Assembly: GCF_000799465.1 (NCBI RefSeq) | Contig: NZ_JUGU01000001.1 | Coordinates: 1,481,001-1,545,000, forward strand | Source of the DNA: Psychroserpens sp. Hel_I_66 | GTDB taxonomy: Bacteria > Bacteroidota > Bacteroidia > Flavobacteriales > Flavobacteriaceae | Reading direction: 5' to 3' | DNA length: 64,000 nt | Part shown: positions 1 through 9,112 of the stretch, piece by piece | Numbering within the stretch: the stretch's first letter is position 1 | Layout: each line of letters opens with the position of its first letter | Made by a program: the position numbers and the translations under genes | Notes under the pieces: generated by a model | The model's database searches: none | Told to the model about the DNA's origin: nothing | What the model saw: the letters and a program-made list of their open reading frames with translations, nothing else

Positions 1-1
1 C

Positions 2-265
2 GTTGAGCAACTTATTTCCAAAAACAGTTATGCAAATCAAAACATGGCCATCGTAGACCAAGGTCGTGATATTGATGAAAAAAGCGTTATTTATATTGAA
101 AACGGTACATTTAAAGGCTTAGGTTTTTATGACCTCAACCATCAAATTAATAACGTGAAGGTTCTCAAATCTATTATTACGCCAATGGAAAACAATAGGG
201 ACACACAACATATTATTCAAAGTTATTTGAGAAAAAATAAACGTATTAAAACAATACTTATCTAA
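2..265 (+). CDS. C-terminal fragment of an exonuclease (DNA polymerase III epsilon-like) protein
   Basis: The reading frame is open to the left edge of the window, so only the last 87 or so residues are present and the start is missing. The tail (motifs FYDLNHQINN, ITPMENNRDTQHIIQSYLR) resembles the conserved C-terminus of the two-domain exonuclease proteins of Flavobacteria, which are usually annotated as DNA polymerase III epsilon or DnaQ-like exonuclease. The catalytic exonuclease domain lies outside the window, so this call rests on memory of the family tail only. It ends 13 bases before the next gene on the same strand. Confidence 0.5.
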   Translation, partial: VEQLISKNSYANQNMAIVDQGRDIDEKSVIYIENGTFKGLGFYDLNHQINNVKVLKSIITPMENNRDTQHIIQSYLRKNKRIKTILI

Positions 266-278
266 ACTTAATATATTA

Positions 279-2240
279 ATGACCTCAATTTTACGAATTG
301 CAATACTCCTACTTACTACAACAAATATTCAAGCACAAACAGGTTTTAACGCTAATGGCTTTGAAGTGACAAAACAAGATATTGAATTAAATGTCTACGC
401 AAAAGACTCCACAGCAAATGCTTTAATTATCCGCGAAACTGGTAAAAGCTTTGTAGATAGGGAAACCTTTTTATTAAATTCTGAAATAAAGAAAAAACTC
501 AAAATTTTAAACAGAAGTGGTTTTGATAACGCTACTGAGACGATTTATCTTTATGGAAACGGAATTAAAAAAGAAACCGTAGATGATATTAAAGCTACGG
601 TTTATAACATAGAAAACGGACAAGTCACACAAACAAAGCTAGACAAGTCATCTATTTTTGAAGAAAAATACAACGAAGATTACACCATAGTAAAATTTAC
701 CTTTCCAAATATTAAAGAAGGCTCTGTAATTGTGTACAGCTACACATTAGAATCTCCTTTTATGTTTAAATATAAAAGCTGGTATTTTCAGGAGGATATT
801 CCCAAATTGTACAGCGAATATAGACCTAGTATTCCTGGTAATTGGGAATACAATATAAAATTGGTTGGTGGTAAAAAACTACATACTAACACGTCGTCAC
901 TTAGACAAAATTGTCTGCAAGTTTTAGGAGCAGGTGCTTCAGATTGTGGAGATTACATTTATGTGATGAAGGATATTCCTGCTTTTATTCCTGAAAAATT
1001 TATGACAACAAAGGAAAACTATCTCGCAAGGATAGAATATGAACTCAAAGTCTTTAGAGGTTTTGATGGACGTGTTGATAACATTACCAAAACGTGGGAA
1101 ACAGTTGATAACGAACTAAAAAGCGATAAAGATATTGGCAGACAGCTCAAAAAAAGTAGTGTAACAAAAGATTTATTAAGCGATACTATTGTTAATGAAA
1201 ACGATAAATTGAAGAAAGCTCAGGCTATCTATAATTATATGTTAGACAATTATACTTGGGACAAACAGTACAATATTTTCAAAGATGTATCTGTTAAAGA
1301 TTTAATCGAAAACAAATCTGGAAACGTTTCAGAAATCAATATTTTATTGCATAATTTAATGGATGCTAACGATATTGATGTTAAACCTATATTATTGTCC
1401 ACAAGAAGCAATGGGTTTGCGACTAGGATTTTTCCAGTATTATCAGATTTTAACTATCTTATAGTTCAAGTTACCATCGATGATCAAACCTATATGCTAG
1501 ATGCTACAGATAAATACTTATCATTTGGCCAATTGCCTTTTAGGTGTCTAAATCAATATGGTAGATTATTAGATTTAAAAAATGGTGGTACTTGGATTGA
1601 AATTAATGCCAATGACCCAAGTTACAAGAAACTAAGAGTAAGTCTTAAAATTGATGAAACTGAAAACATTACAGGTGAAATAAAAAACAACACGAGTGGA
1701 TATCACGCATTGCGTGTAAAAGAAAGTTATTTTGACAATCCAGAGAGTCACCTTAATACCTATGTTAACTCGTATCCATCATTAGAATTTTTGAATTATA
1801 AAGCTGAAAACCCTCAAAAAAAGGAACAGGATTTTACAGAAAAATTTGAGATAACACAATTTCCAGAGCGTATTGGAGATAATATTTATGTAAATCCCTT
1901 TGTATTTTCATCGTACACTGAAAACCCTTTAAAGCTTCAAGAGCGTAATTACCCGATAGATTTTGGTTATAAAGATGCCTATTTATACTCCGTAGAACTA
2001 AAAACTGAAAATTATGAGGTTGTTAGCATTCCAGAATCTATAAGTTTAAGTCTGCCAAATAACACAGGAACTTTGGTGTATAGTGTAAATAGCAATGAAG
2101 ACTCCGTTACTATATTCTTTAAATATTACTTTAAAGAACCCATATATGACTCAGCATATTATGATGCATTAAAACAATATTTTGCGACTATAGTAGATAT
2201 TCAAAAAAACTCTTTAGTTGTATTGAAAAAGAAACAATAA
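279..2240 (+). CDS. Exported DUF3857/transglutaminase-like protein
   Basis: A 653-residue protein with an N-terminal signal peptide (about residues 1-19, ending at AQA-like IQAQ). It has the organisation of the exported Bacteroidota proteins with an N-terminal DUF3857 beta domain (about 50-240), a central transglutaminase-like fold (about 300-430) and a C-terminal DUF3858-like beta region. In the centre, the segment GNVSEINILLHNLMDANDIDV sits where active transglutaminases carry a Cys in a GxC motif; here a Val/Ser occupies it, so catalysis is unlikely and a binding or structural role is inferred. Substrate unknown. It lies 22 bases upstream of the ion channel gene and may be cotranscribed with it. 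Confidence 0.75.
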   Translation: MTSILRIAILLLTTTNIQAQTGFNANGFEVTKQDIELNVYAKDSTANALIIRETGKSFVDRETFLLNSEIKKKLKILNRSGFDNATETIYLYGNGIKKETVDDIKATVYNIENGQVTQTKLDKSSIFEEKYNEDYTIVKFTFPNIKEGSVIVYSYTLESPFMFKYKSWYFQEDIPKLYSEYRPSIPGNWEYNIKLVGGKKLHTNTSSLRQNCLQVLGAGASDCGDYIYVMKDIPAFIPEKFMTTKENYLARIEYELKVFRGFDGRVDNITKTWETVDNELKSDKDIGRQLKKSSVTKDLLSDTIVNENDKLKKAQAIYNYMLDNYTWDKQYNIFKDVSVKDLIENKSGNVSEINILLHNLMDANDIDVKPILLSTRSNGFATRIFPVLSDFNYLIVQVTIDDQTYMLDATDKYLSFGQLPFRCLNQYGRLLDLKNGGTWIEINANDPSYKKLRVSLKIDETENITGEIKNNTSGYHALRVKESYFDNPESHLNTYVNSYPSLEFLNYKAENPQKKEQDFTEKFEITQFPERIGDNIYVNPFVFSSYTENPLKLQERNYPIDFGYKDAYLYSVELKTENYEVVSIPESISLSLPNNTGTLVYSVNSNEDSVTIFFKYYFKEPIYDSAYYDALKQYFATIVDIQKNSLVVLKKKQ

Positions 2241-2262
2241 ACTTTTTAGTACATTTGATCTA

Positions 2263-3129
2263 ATGGCCACTAAGAATTCTCATCCCCAATGGAAAGATAA
2301 ACTTCATGAAATAATTTATGAGGCAGATACTCCTGCTGGAAAATTATTTGATATAGTACTTCTTATTTTTATTCTCGCCAGTATTGCACTTGTGATGCTT
2401 GAAAGTGTAAACCACATAGACAAAAGATTCCATAACATTCTGTATTATGGAGAATGGCTCGTCACTATTTTATTTACCTTAGAATATATAGCAAGAGTAA
2501 TCACAGTTAGGAAACCTTGGAAATATATATTTAGTTTTTACGGTATTATTGACTTTCTCTCAACAGTACCAATGTATTTATCGTTTTTATTTGTCGGTTC
2601 GCATGCACTTGTCACTTTGAGAGCGCTTCGTTTATTGAGAGTTTTTAGAATTTTAAAACTGGCAAGATACCTAGGGGCTTCAAATCAATTAAAAGATTCC
2701 ATAATTGCGAGTCGTGTAAAAATTCTCGTATTTTTATTCGCAGTAGTCATATCATCAGTAATATTTGGTACGATTATGTATTTGGTAGAAGGTGAAGAAA
2801 ATGGATTCACCAACATCCCTAAAAGTGTCTATTGGTGTATTGTAACACTAACCACGGTTGGTTTTGGTGATATTGCACCTCAAACTGCATTAGGGCAATT
2901 TATCACTTCAATTATCATGATTTTGGGTTATGGTATCATTGCAGTACCAACTGGTATTGTTTCTGCGGAATACGCACGAAGCGCAAACAAAAAAGACAAA
3001 GAAATTGAAGACGGTAAATTACCAGAAGAATTAGAACTCAACACCCAAATCTGCAGTAATTGCCATAAGCAAAATCATAAAGACAAGGCAGAATATTGCT
3101 ATGGTTGCGGTCATAATTTACATATATAA
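2263..3129 (+). CDS. Voltage-gated potassium channel with C-terminal zinc ribbon
   Basis: A 288-residue inner-membrane channel of the Kv/KvAP-like ion transport family. Visible: six membrane segments; an S4 voltage sensor with an arginine every third position (R120, R123, R126, R129); a pore loop with the K+ selectivity filter TTVGFGD at 197-203; and an S6 helix ending near 235. After S6, a charged linker leads to a CxxC-x11-CxxC zinc ribbon (C264, C267, C279, C282). The ribbon is unusual for a simple Kv channel and may be a ligand- or redox-sensing or tetramer-stabilising domain (inference). Channel identity is secure; gating is not shown by the sequence. Confidence 0.9.
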   Translation: MATKNSHPQWKDKLHEIIYEADTPAGKLFDIVLLIFILASIALVMLESVNHIDKRFHNILYYGEWLVTILFTLEYIARVITVRKPWKYIFSFYGIIDFLSTVPMYLSFLFVGSHALVTLRALRLLRVFRILKLARYLGASNQLKDSIIASRVKILVFLFAVVISSVIFGTIMYLVEGEENGFTNIPKSVYWCIVTLTTVGFGDIAPQTALGQFITSIIMILGYGIIAVPTGIVSAEYARSANKKDKEIEDGKLPEELELNTQICSNCHKQNHKDKAEYCYGCGHNLHI

Positions 3130-3145
3130 CCCATTCTAAATTTAT

Positions 3146-4072
3146 ATTACCATCAATTCAAATCAACCAATTTTAATATCAATCGTTGGTCCAACAGCAA
3201 TTGGTAAGACTGCTTTAAGTATTAAATTAGCCAATTTTTTTAATACTGAAATTATCTCTGCCGACTCCAGACAGTTTTACAAAGAAATGCAAATAGGTAC
3301 CGCTGCACCAACAAACGAAGAGTTAAAAGCTGCACCACATCATTTCATAAAACATATTTCAATTGATGACTATTACAATGTTGGCAACTTCGAAAATGAC
3401 GCTATCTCAAAAATAGAACAATTGCATGAATCACATAAGGTTGTCATTATGGTTGGTGGTTCGGGACTTTATGTTGATGCGGTTACTAAGGGTCTTGATG
3501 AATTGCCAAAAGTCGATATGGAGATTAGAAATAAACTCAATACAAAACTTAAAACCGACGGACTTGAAGCATTACAATTTCAGCTTAAGAAATTGGATGA
3601 GAAAACCTACAACAAAATTGCACTTGATAATCCGCAACGGGTCATAAGAGCCCTAGAGGTTTGTTTGTCTAGCGGAAAGCCTTATTCTTCTTTTTTAACT
3701 TCGGAAAGCAAAAAAAGGGAATTTAAAACTATAACAGTTGGTCTCACTGCAGATCGGGAAATTATCTATGACCGTATCAACAAACGTGTTGATCTTATGG
3801 TGCAGGATGGATTATTGACAGAAGTTGAGGCACTTTTTCCGAAGAAAGATTTAAATGCATTAAATACTGTTGGTTATAAGGAATTATTTAAATATCTCGA
3901 GGGAGAATGGGACTTGGAATTTGCAGTTTCGGAGATAAAAAAGAACTCAAGACGCTTTGCCAAACGCCAATTAACTTGGTTTAAGAGAAATGGTGAAACG
4001 CTCTGGTTTGACTTTAAAACCGATGTTTTAGATATTGTAGAAGCTATTAACAAAGCGATATTAAAAGCATAA
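3146..4072 (+). CDS. miaA: tRNA dimethylallyltransferase, apparently with a non-canonical start codon
   Basis: MiaA transfers a dimethylallyl group to N6 of A37 in tRNAs that read UNN codons. The P-loop GPTAIGKT is at bases 3188-3211 and is followed by the DSRQFYKEM motif, so the protein must begin upstream of the first ATG (3287). The frame is closed by a TAA at 3137-3139, and between there and the P-loop there is no ATG, GTG or TTG: only ATT (3140, 3146, 3170), ATC (3152) and ATA (3176). I place the start at ATT 3146, giving about 308 residues, the usual length; 3140 is equally possible. The gene follows the channel gene by only 10-16 bases, so translational coupling may help. A sequencing error is the alternative. 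Confidence 0.85.
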   Translation: MTINSNQPILISIVGPTAIGKTALSIKLANFFNTEIISADSRQFYKEMQIGTAAPTNEELKAAPHHFIKHISIDDYYNVGNFENDAISKIEQLHESHKVVIMVGGSGLYVDAVTKGLDELPKVDMEIRNKLNTKLKTDGLEALQFQLKKLDEKTYNKIALDNPQRVIRALEVCLSSGKPYSSFLTSESKKREFKTITVGLTADREIIYDRINKRVDLMVQDGLLTEVEALFPKKDLNALNTVGYKELFKYLEGEWDLEFAVSEIKKNSRRFAKRQLTWFKRNGETLWFDFKTDVLDIVEAINKAILKA

Positions 4073-4120
4073 AGCCAACCATTTTTGATTGACTTTAGCT
4101 CTTATGTAATATTAAAAAGT

Positions 4121-4831
4121 TTATGCGTCCTGGTTAACGACTAGTCTAAATCCTTCTCCATGAATATTGAGAATCTCAACATTTGGATCTAATTTTAAAT
4201 ACTTTCTAAGTTTAGCGATATATACGTCCATACTTCTAGATGTGAAGTAATTATCGTCTCTCCAAATTTTTGTTAAGGCTAACTCACGAGGCATTAAATC
4301 GTTTTCATGTAGCGCCAACATACGCAATAACTCGTTTTCTTTTGGTGATAATTTGATTGGATCTTTGCCATCAAATTTCAAGAATCTTAATTTTGAATTT
4401 AAATCAAAACGACCGATTTTGAATTCAAATTGTTTGCTATCTGCAATGGTATCTGTCGCTTTTCGCTGTATGATTGCTTTAATTTTCATTAACAGCACCT
4501 CACTATCAAAAGGCTTATTCAAATAATCATCTGCCCCTACTTTATATCCTTTAAGAACATCTTCTTTCATAGCTTTCGCTGTCAAGAAAATAATTGGCAC
4601 GTCTGTATTTTTTTCTCTGATTTCTTTAGCTAGAGTAAATCCATCTTTATAAGGCATCATGACATCTAATATGCACAGGTCATAATCGTCTTTTTTGAAT
4701 TTTTCGAAACCTTCCATACCGTTTTTAGCATGAACAACGTCGTAATCATTCATATTTAAATAGTCTTTTAGTACGGTTCCAAAATTTGGATCGTCTTCAA
4801 CTAAGAGTATTTTTTTATTTTGCTCTTCCAT
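4121..4831 (-). CDS. OmpR-family response regulator (RprY-like)
   Basis: A 236-residue regulator: receiver domain at 1-120 with the phosphoacceptor D56 in CILDVMMP, the acidic pair ED at 12-13 and the conserved K86 in FLTAK, then a winged-helix DNA-binding domain (about 135-233) with the RSMDVYIAKLRKYL recognition region. It is encoded 3 bases downstream of the histidine kinase gene and is clearly its partner. The pair resembles the RprX/RprY-type system of Bacteroidota. Target genes cannot be read from the sequence. Confidence 0.92.
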   Translation of the reverse strand: MEEQNKKILLVEDDPNFGTVLKDYLNMNDYDVVHAKNGMEGFEKFKKDDYDLCILDVMMPYKDGFTLAKEIREKNTDVPIIFLTAKAMKEDVLKGYKVGADDYLNKPFDSEVLLMKIKAIIQRKATDTIADSKQFEFKIGRFDLNSKLRFLKFDGKDPIKLSPKENELLRMLALHENDLMPRELALTKIWRDDNYFTSRSMDVYIAKLRKYLKLDPNVEILNIHGEGFRLVVNQDA

Positions 4832-4834
4832 AAT

Positions 4835-6412
4835 TTATGATATTAATGGCAACCTTATTATAAATGTGCTGCCTTTTCCCTTTTCACTTTCTACTGATAT
4901 ATGACCTTGGTGGTCATCAACTATTCTTTTTACATAAGCCAAGCCTAAACCATGACCTTTTACATTGTGTACATTTCCTGTGTGTTCTCTATAAAATTTC
5001 TCAAACACTTTCTTTTGAACCTGCTTTGACATCCCATTTCCTTTATCTGAAATTTTAATCAAAACGTTATTCCCAACATTTTCAGTATAAACATCAATTT
5101 TTGGTTCATCATCGCTATATTTTATAGCATTATCCAAAATATTGACAATAACATTTGTAAAATGAGTTTCATTAGCCAATACCGTTGGGTCATCTGCATC
5201 GAGATGTGTTTTTACATAACCTCTTCTATCTTCTACTATAAGCTCGACGTGCGTTATCGCATCTTCTATTAAGTCGTGAAGCTCTACCCTTTCCTTACTT
5301 ATATTAAGCTCGTTTTTTTCCAGTTTAGATATTCGTAATACATTTTCAACTTGTGCGTGCATACGTTTATTTTCATCTTTTATCATTTGTAGGTAACGCA
5401 TCACTTTTTCTTGATCACCAATGATCTTAGGATTTTTTATTGAATCTAATGCCAAATTTATTGTAGCAATAGGTGTCTTAAACTCATGGGTCATGTTGTT
5501 AATAAAATCGGTCTTGATTTGTGAAATTTGACGTTGCTTTATTAATTGATAAATGGCGCTAGAATATGCCAGTATAATGATTGATGTAAACAAAACCGAT
5601 AATAAAATCATTCCCAAAATAGAAGATAATAAATACTTTTTACGATCTGGAAAATCTACATATAATGAAAAGTCACTTCTATTTTCATTATCTAAAAAAA
5701 CAGGGATACCTATTGTTGTTTCTGGACTAAGATCAAAATTATCTGATCTTATTTTAGTTGATAAATCTTTATCGTATATGGCATATTCAAATTCGGTTTT
5801 TATACCGTTTACCATAAACTGAGAAGTCAATAACTCTGAAACTTCTTCATTAGAAATACGTTTGTATACTGGGTAATTTTTATATACCGCTCTATAATTC
5901 TTTTTATAGAAACTACGCCCAAGCTCATCCATGGTACTGTAATCCCTGAATGTTTGAATTGGATCTATATTAATTTGACCATCAATGGGACTTCGTTCGA
6001 ACACGTTGGTCTCACTAAAACTTGTAAATCTTTTTATATCTATACTATCTGTACCAATGTCAAAGAACAGTGATGGAACTTTAAAGCTTTCTTCAGAAAT
6101 GATATTTTTAAAACGTGTTGCTTGATTTGTCTCTTCACTAAACGAGTCAAAAATCAAAAGTTGTTTTATTTCACTTGTATCTGGCGTTCTACCATTTTTA
6201 ATAACCTCTTTGTATAATCTATCATAGCTCAATAATTCTTTATCTTCAATTGCTTTAGAGACTAAACTTAAAGAGCGAATAACGTCTGAGGTAAATTGCT
6301 TTTCCTCATTTTTTAACGTGTTGTTAATAAAATATGCTTGAACGAATATAATCCCAATGAGAGATAGACTCATCAAGACCACCAATAGAATGAATAGCTT
6401 TTTACCCATCAT
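4835..6412 (-). CDS. Membrane sensor histidine kinase (RprX-like)
   Basis: A 525-residue inner-membrane kinase. Transmembrane helix 1 spans about residues 5-27; an extracytoplasmic sensor domain of about 230 residues follows; helix 2 spans about 262-288. The dimerisation/phosphoacceptor domain carries H309 in MTHEFKTP, and the HATPase domain has the N box (NILDNAIKYS), G1 (DKGNGM) and G2 (GHGLGLAYV). No clear HAMP domain is seen between helix 2 and H309, where only about 20 residues fit. It phosphorylates the adjacent regulator. The periplasmic domain is not a family I recognise, so the signal is unknown. Confidence 0.92.
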   Translation of the reverse strand: MMGKKLFILLVVLMSLSLIGIIFVQAYFINNTLKNEEKQFTSDVIRSLSLVSKAIEDKELLSYDRLYKEVIKNGRTPDTSEIKQLLIFDSFSEETNQATRFKNIISEESFKVPSLFFDIGTDSIDIKRFTSFSETNVFERSPIDGQINIDPIQTFRDYSTMDELGRSFYKKNYRAVYKNYPVYKRISNEEVSELLTSQFMVNGIKTEFEYAIYDKDLSTKIRSDNFDLSPETTIGIPVFLDNENRSDFSLYVDFPDRKKYLLSSILGMILLSVLFTSIIILAYSSAIYQLIKQRQISQIKTDFINNMTHEFKTPIATINLALDSIKNPKIIGDQEKVMRYLQMIKDENKRMHAQVENVLRISKLEKNELNISKERVELHDLIEDAITHVELIVEDRRGYVKTHLDADDPTVLANETHFTNVIVNILDNAIKYSDDEPKIDVYTENVGNNVLIKISDKGNGMSKQVQKKVFEKFYREHTGNVHNVKGHGLGLAYVKRIVDDHQGHISVESEKGKGSTFIIRLPLIS

Positions 6413-6472
6413 CCAAATTTAATAGTTTAACATTTAGTATGATTGCTGTTTAACCTTACATTAACAAATATG

Positions 6473-7072
6473 TTAAATTTTTGTTTTTGCAATTAATTTC
6501 AGTAGAGATTTATGTGTATTTATGACTTGATCTTGTGTGCTTTCAATATCATTATTTATGATAACAAAATGTGATTTTTTTATTTTTTCCTCGTCACTAA
6601 CTTGATTATTTATTATAGCCTCAATTTTTGATTTAGAAGAATTATCCCTTTTGATAACTCGGTTTATGCGCTCTTGCTTGTCTGCAGTAACCGTTATGAT
6701 ATAATCATATTTAGATTCTTGTTTGTGTTCAAAAATTATTGCTGCTTCTTTAATGACATAGGGTGAATTTTGTTTCTTACACCAACGCTTAAAATGAGAA
6801 GCAACTTTTGGGTGAACAATGGCATTTATCTTATTTAAAAAAGATGAGTCATTAAAGATTTTTTCAGAAATTAAGGATTTATTAAGCTTATTGTTTTCAT
6901 AAACATTATCTCCAAACAATTCAATTAATCTTCTCTTAATAATTTTAGAAGTAACCATTAAATTCTTAGCTTCAACGTCTGCTATATAAATAGGAATATC
7001 TAATTGTTTAAAAAAATTAGCTACGGTTGTTTTACCACTTCCTATTCCGCCTGTAAGACCAACTATAATCAT
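6473..7072 (-). CDS. coaE: Dephospho-CoA kinase
   Basis: The last step of CoA synthesis: ATP-dependent phosphorylation of the 3'-hydroxyl of dephospho-CoA in the cytoplasm. At 199 residues it is normal length. The N-terminal P-loop GLTGGIGSGKT is intact, followed by the DxE-type segment IYIADVEAKNLM and the VHPKV motif of the CoA-binding region. The start overlaps the end of the YbbR gene by 4 bases (7069-7072), so the two are translationally coupled. The next CoA gene, coaBC, is 11 kb away. Confidence 0.95.
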   Translation of the reverse strand: MIIVGLTGGIGSGKTTVANFFKQLDIPIYIADVEAKNLMVTSKIIKRRLIELFGDNVYENNKLNKSLISEKIFNDSSFLNKINAIVHPKVASHFKRWCKKQNSPYVIKEAAIIFEHKQESKYDYIITVTADKQERINRVIKRDNSSKSKIEAIINNQVSDEEKIKKSHFVIINNDIESTQDQVINTHKSLLKLIAKTKI

Positions 7073-8037
7073 TTTACTATAATGTATTCAATTTTATTTT
7101 GTTTCATATTGGCAGATTTCACTTTATCACTATTTACAATAAGCTTTGGTTTGAAAAAAGTTTTTTCAGTATTTATAACATCATTGTAATCACATTCAAT
7201 CTTAAAATCTGATGCTTTTACGTCCTTATAATCCTCTAAACTCAAGTAGTATGAAACTTTTATTTGCTTCGGAAAGTAATTAATAACAACGTCATTAGGC
7301 AAATTCAACAAAGTGACAGGTATATCAACTGTACCCTCAGTGAATTTTTCCACTTTTGCTTTGATTTTTATATTGTCTTGTGATAGTTTTAAATTTTCCG
7401 AAGTTTTTGAAAAATCCAATGCCAAACTAGAGTTTACACTTGTTTTTAAGTCCTCAAGATTCAATGTCTCGGTTTCTACAAATTCTATAGTATTGACTTC
7501 AGCTAAAGGACCAATAACCTTGACAGAATCTGGTATAATTTCAATCCCTTTTAGAGAATCATAACCAGAAGCAAAATTAATACTGGAATTTAATACCACA
7601 GGTACTTTTTTAACACTTAATGTTCCAAAAGGTAAAATTAAAGAATCTGGCTTTATAGAAATGACATCTACCGATTTTCCTAACTTTTGCCTAAAATCGT
7701 AGATCCCATTATTAGCTAACCAAACATAATTGTTGTCATTGTCCTTGGCAATTTTTTTAAAATCCAGCTCATAATCCTGATTATAGAAATAATAAGAGAG
7801 CAGCTTAAAACCATAAGTAGAAACAGTGACATCTACACTTGGCAATGTGTCTAGGTTAATTATATTTTTTTCTGGAAGGTTTTTATAGGTAACAGTAAAT
7901 GGTATGGTCTCAACATAAGTCTCAGACAATTTTGTCATCAATAAAATAAATAAAGACAATAAAAAGAATATCCCAAAAACGTTTAGTTTTTTGTTTTTTA
8001 ACGATTGTAGAAATTTTTTATATAAACTATTTAACAT
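7069..8037 (-). CDS. YbbR-like domain protein (CdaR-like)
   Basis: A 322-residue protein with a short cytoplasmic N-terminus, one membrane helix (about 18-37, FGIFFLLSLFILLMTKL) and an extracytoplasmic region of repeated beta-rich YbbR units, such as PVVLNSSINFASGYDSLKGI and VDIPVTLLNLP. In Firmicutes the YbbR protein CdaR regulates the diadenylate cyclase CdaA; no cyclase gene is adjacent here, so that role is only suggested by family. It sits in the order GT2-ybbR-coaE, with an 11-base overlap with the glycosyltransferase and a 4-base overlap with coaE, indicating one operon. Confidence 0.85.
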   Translation of the reverse strand: MLNSLYKKFLQSLKNKKLNVFGIFFLLSLFILLMTKLSETYVETIPFTVTYKNLPEKNIINLDTLPSVDVTVSTYGFKLLSYYFYNQDYELDFKKIAKDNDNNYVWLANNGIYDFRQKLGKSVDVISIKPDSLILPFGTLSVKKVPVVLNSSINFASGYDSLKGIEIIPDSVKVIGPLAEVNTIEFVETETLNLEDLKTSVNSSLALDFSKTSENLKLSQDNIKIKAKVEKFTEGTVDIPVTLLNLPNDVVINYFPKQIKVSYYLSLEDYKDVKASDFKIECDYNDVINTEKTFFKPKLIVNSDKVKSANMKQNKIEYIIVK

Positions 8038-9040
8038 TTTTAAAGAATAATTTTGGAAACACCTCTTCTGGTTTTTGTTTTAATAATCTTATTGCAATTG
8101 TAGATTTTATAAAACCATATCCATAGCCAAAAAACTGAATAAGAATAGCAAAAATAGATTGAGCTGCAATCCATACATTTTTTGTTGATGTCAAAGCCAT
8201 TATAAAAGCTAGAGTAAAGTAAAAAGCGTAGGCAAATAAAGGTAGTTTAATGCCTAAAAAAAACATAATAAAAGATACTAATAAACCCATAATAAACAAG
8301 GTTGGAAACCAATAAGTTAATTTATTTGTATTTGGGTGCCATTGATTTAAAATAGGTCGAACCATTCCAAATTTATTAACTTGTTCATAGAATTTTTTCC
8401 AAGAAATTCTTCTCTTATGATATACAAGTGCATCTTTTATTAATACCGTTTTATAGCCTAAATCATTTAATCTTATCGATAAATCTGGATCTTCTCCTGG
8501 ATGTATTGATCCAAATCCACCAGAGTCAATAAAAGCTTTTTTGGATAAACCCATATTAAAACTTCTTGGCTGAAAATTCTCATTTACTTGCTTTCCTCCT
8601 CTTATTCCACCTGTTGTTAAAAACGAGGTCATCGCAAAATTTATTGCTTTTTGAAGGTTGTTAAAAGAACTGTGAGCAGCATCTGGACCACCGTAGCAAT
8701 CCACAAAATTATATGATAAAAATGAATGAACTATTGTTAGATAATTTGGTGGCAACAAGCAATCGGAATCTAAAATTATGTAATAATTGCCATTCGCTTT
8801 GGTCATTCCAAAATTTCTGGAATCTCCCGGACCTGAATTTTTTTTATAGTAATACGAAATATTGAGATCATTTGTAAATTGATCAATTATAGATTTACAA
8901 TCATTAGTTGACCCATCTTCAATAATTACAATTTCAAAAGGAATATTACTGCATAATGCATTAAAACTAAGGAGTAGTTCTTCAATCTCATCTGGTCTAT
9001 TGTAGACAGGAATTATAAATGAAAACTCTAATGCATTCAT
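8027..9040 (-). CDS. Family 2 glycosyltransferase, membrane-associated
   Basis: A 337-residue GT-A fold transferase. Residues 1-230 carry the GT2 signatures: the N-terminal FIIPVYNRPDEI strand, the nucleotide-binding EDGSTND, the metal-binding DxD as ILDSDCLLPP, and GEDPDLSIRL, which resembles the ED catalytic-base region. Two to three hydrophobic helices follow (about 245-315). It likely adds a sugar to a lipid- or surface-linked acceptor at the inner membrane; donor and acceptor are unknown. It is the first gene of a tightly overlapped GT2-ybbR-coaE operon. The start is supported by the family's hydrophobic first strand. Confidence 0.88.
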   Translation of the reverse strand: MNALEFSFIIPVYNRPDEIEELLLSFNALCSNIPFEIVIIEDGSTNDCKSIIDQFTNDLNISYYYKKNSGPGDSRNFGMTKANGNYYIILDSDCLLPPNYLTIVHSFLSYNFVDCYGGPDAAHSSFNNLQKAINFAMTSFLTTGGIRGGKQVNENFQPRSFNMGLSKKAFIDSGGFGSIHPGEDPDLSIRLNDLGYKTVLIKDALVYHKRRISWKKFYEQVNKFGMVRPILNQWHPNTNKLTYWFPTLFIMGLLVSFIMFFLGIKLPLFAYAFYFTLAFIMALTSTKNVWIAAQSIFAILIQFFGYGYGFIKSTIAIRLLKQKPEEVFPKLFFKNVK

Positions 9041-9065
9041 AAACCAAAGGTAAGTAAAGAAAACA

Positions 9066-9092
9066 AAAAAGCCACCTTTACGGTGGCTTTTG
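9066..9092 (-). terminator. Rho-independent terminator of the T9SS protein gene
   Basis: A perfect 10-base stem (9067-9076 with 9082-9091, core GCCACC/GGTGGC) with loop TTTAC. On the minus strand it is followed by a T run (A run at 9061-9070 on the plus strand). It lies just after the stop of the gene at 9113-10912. Confidence 0.85.
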
Positions 9093-9112
9093 AAATCTTT
9101 TTTAAGCTAAGT

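Noticed and set aside
4121..6412. Named rprX/rprY symbols for the two-component pair
   Set aside because: The resemblance is at subfamily level only; many Bacteroidota have several such pairs, so no symbol is given.
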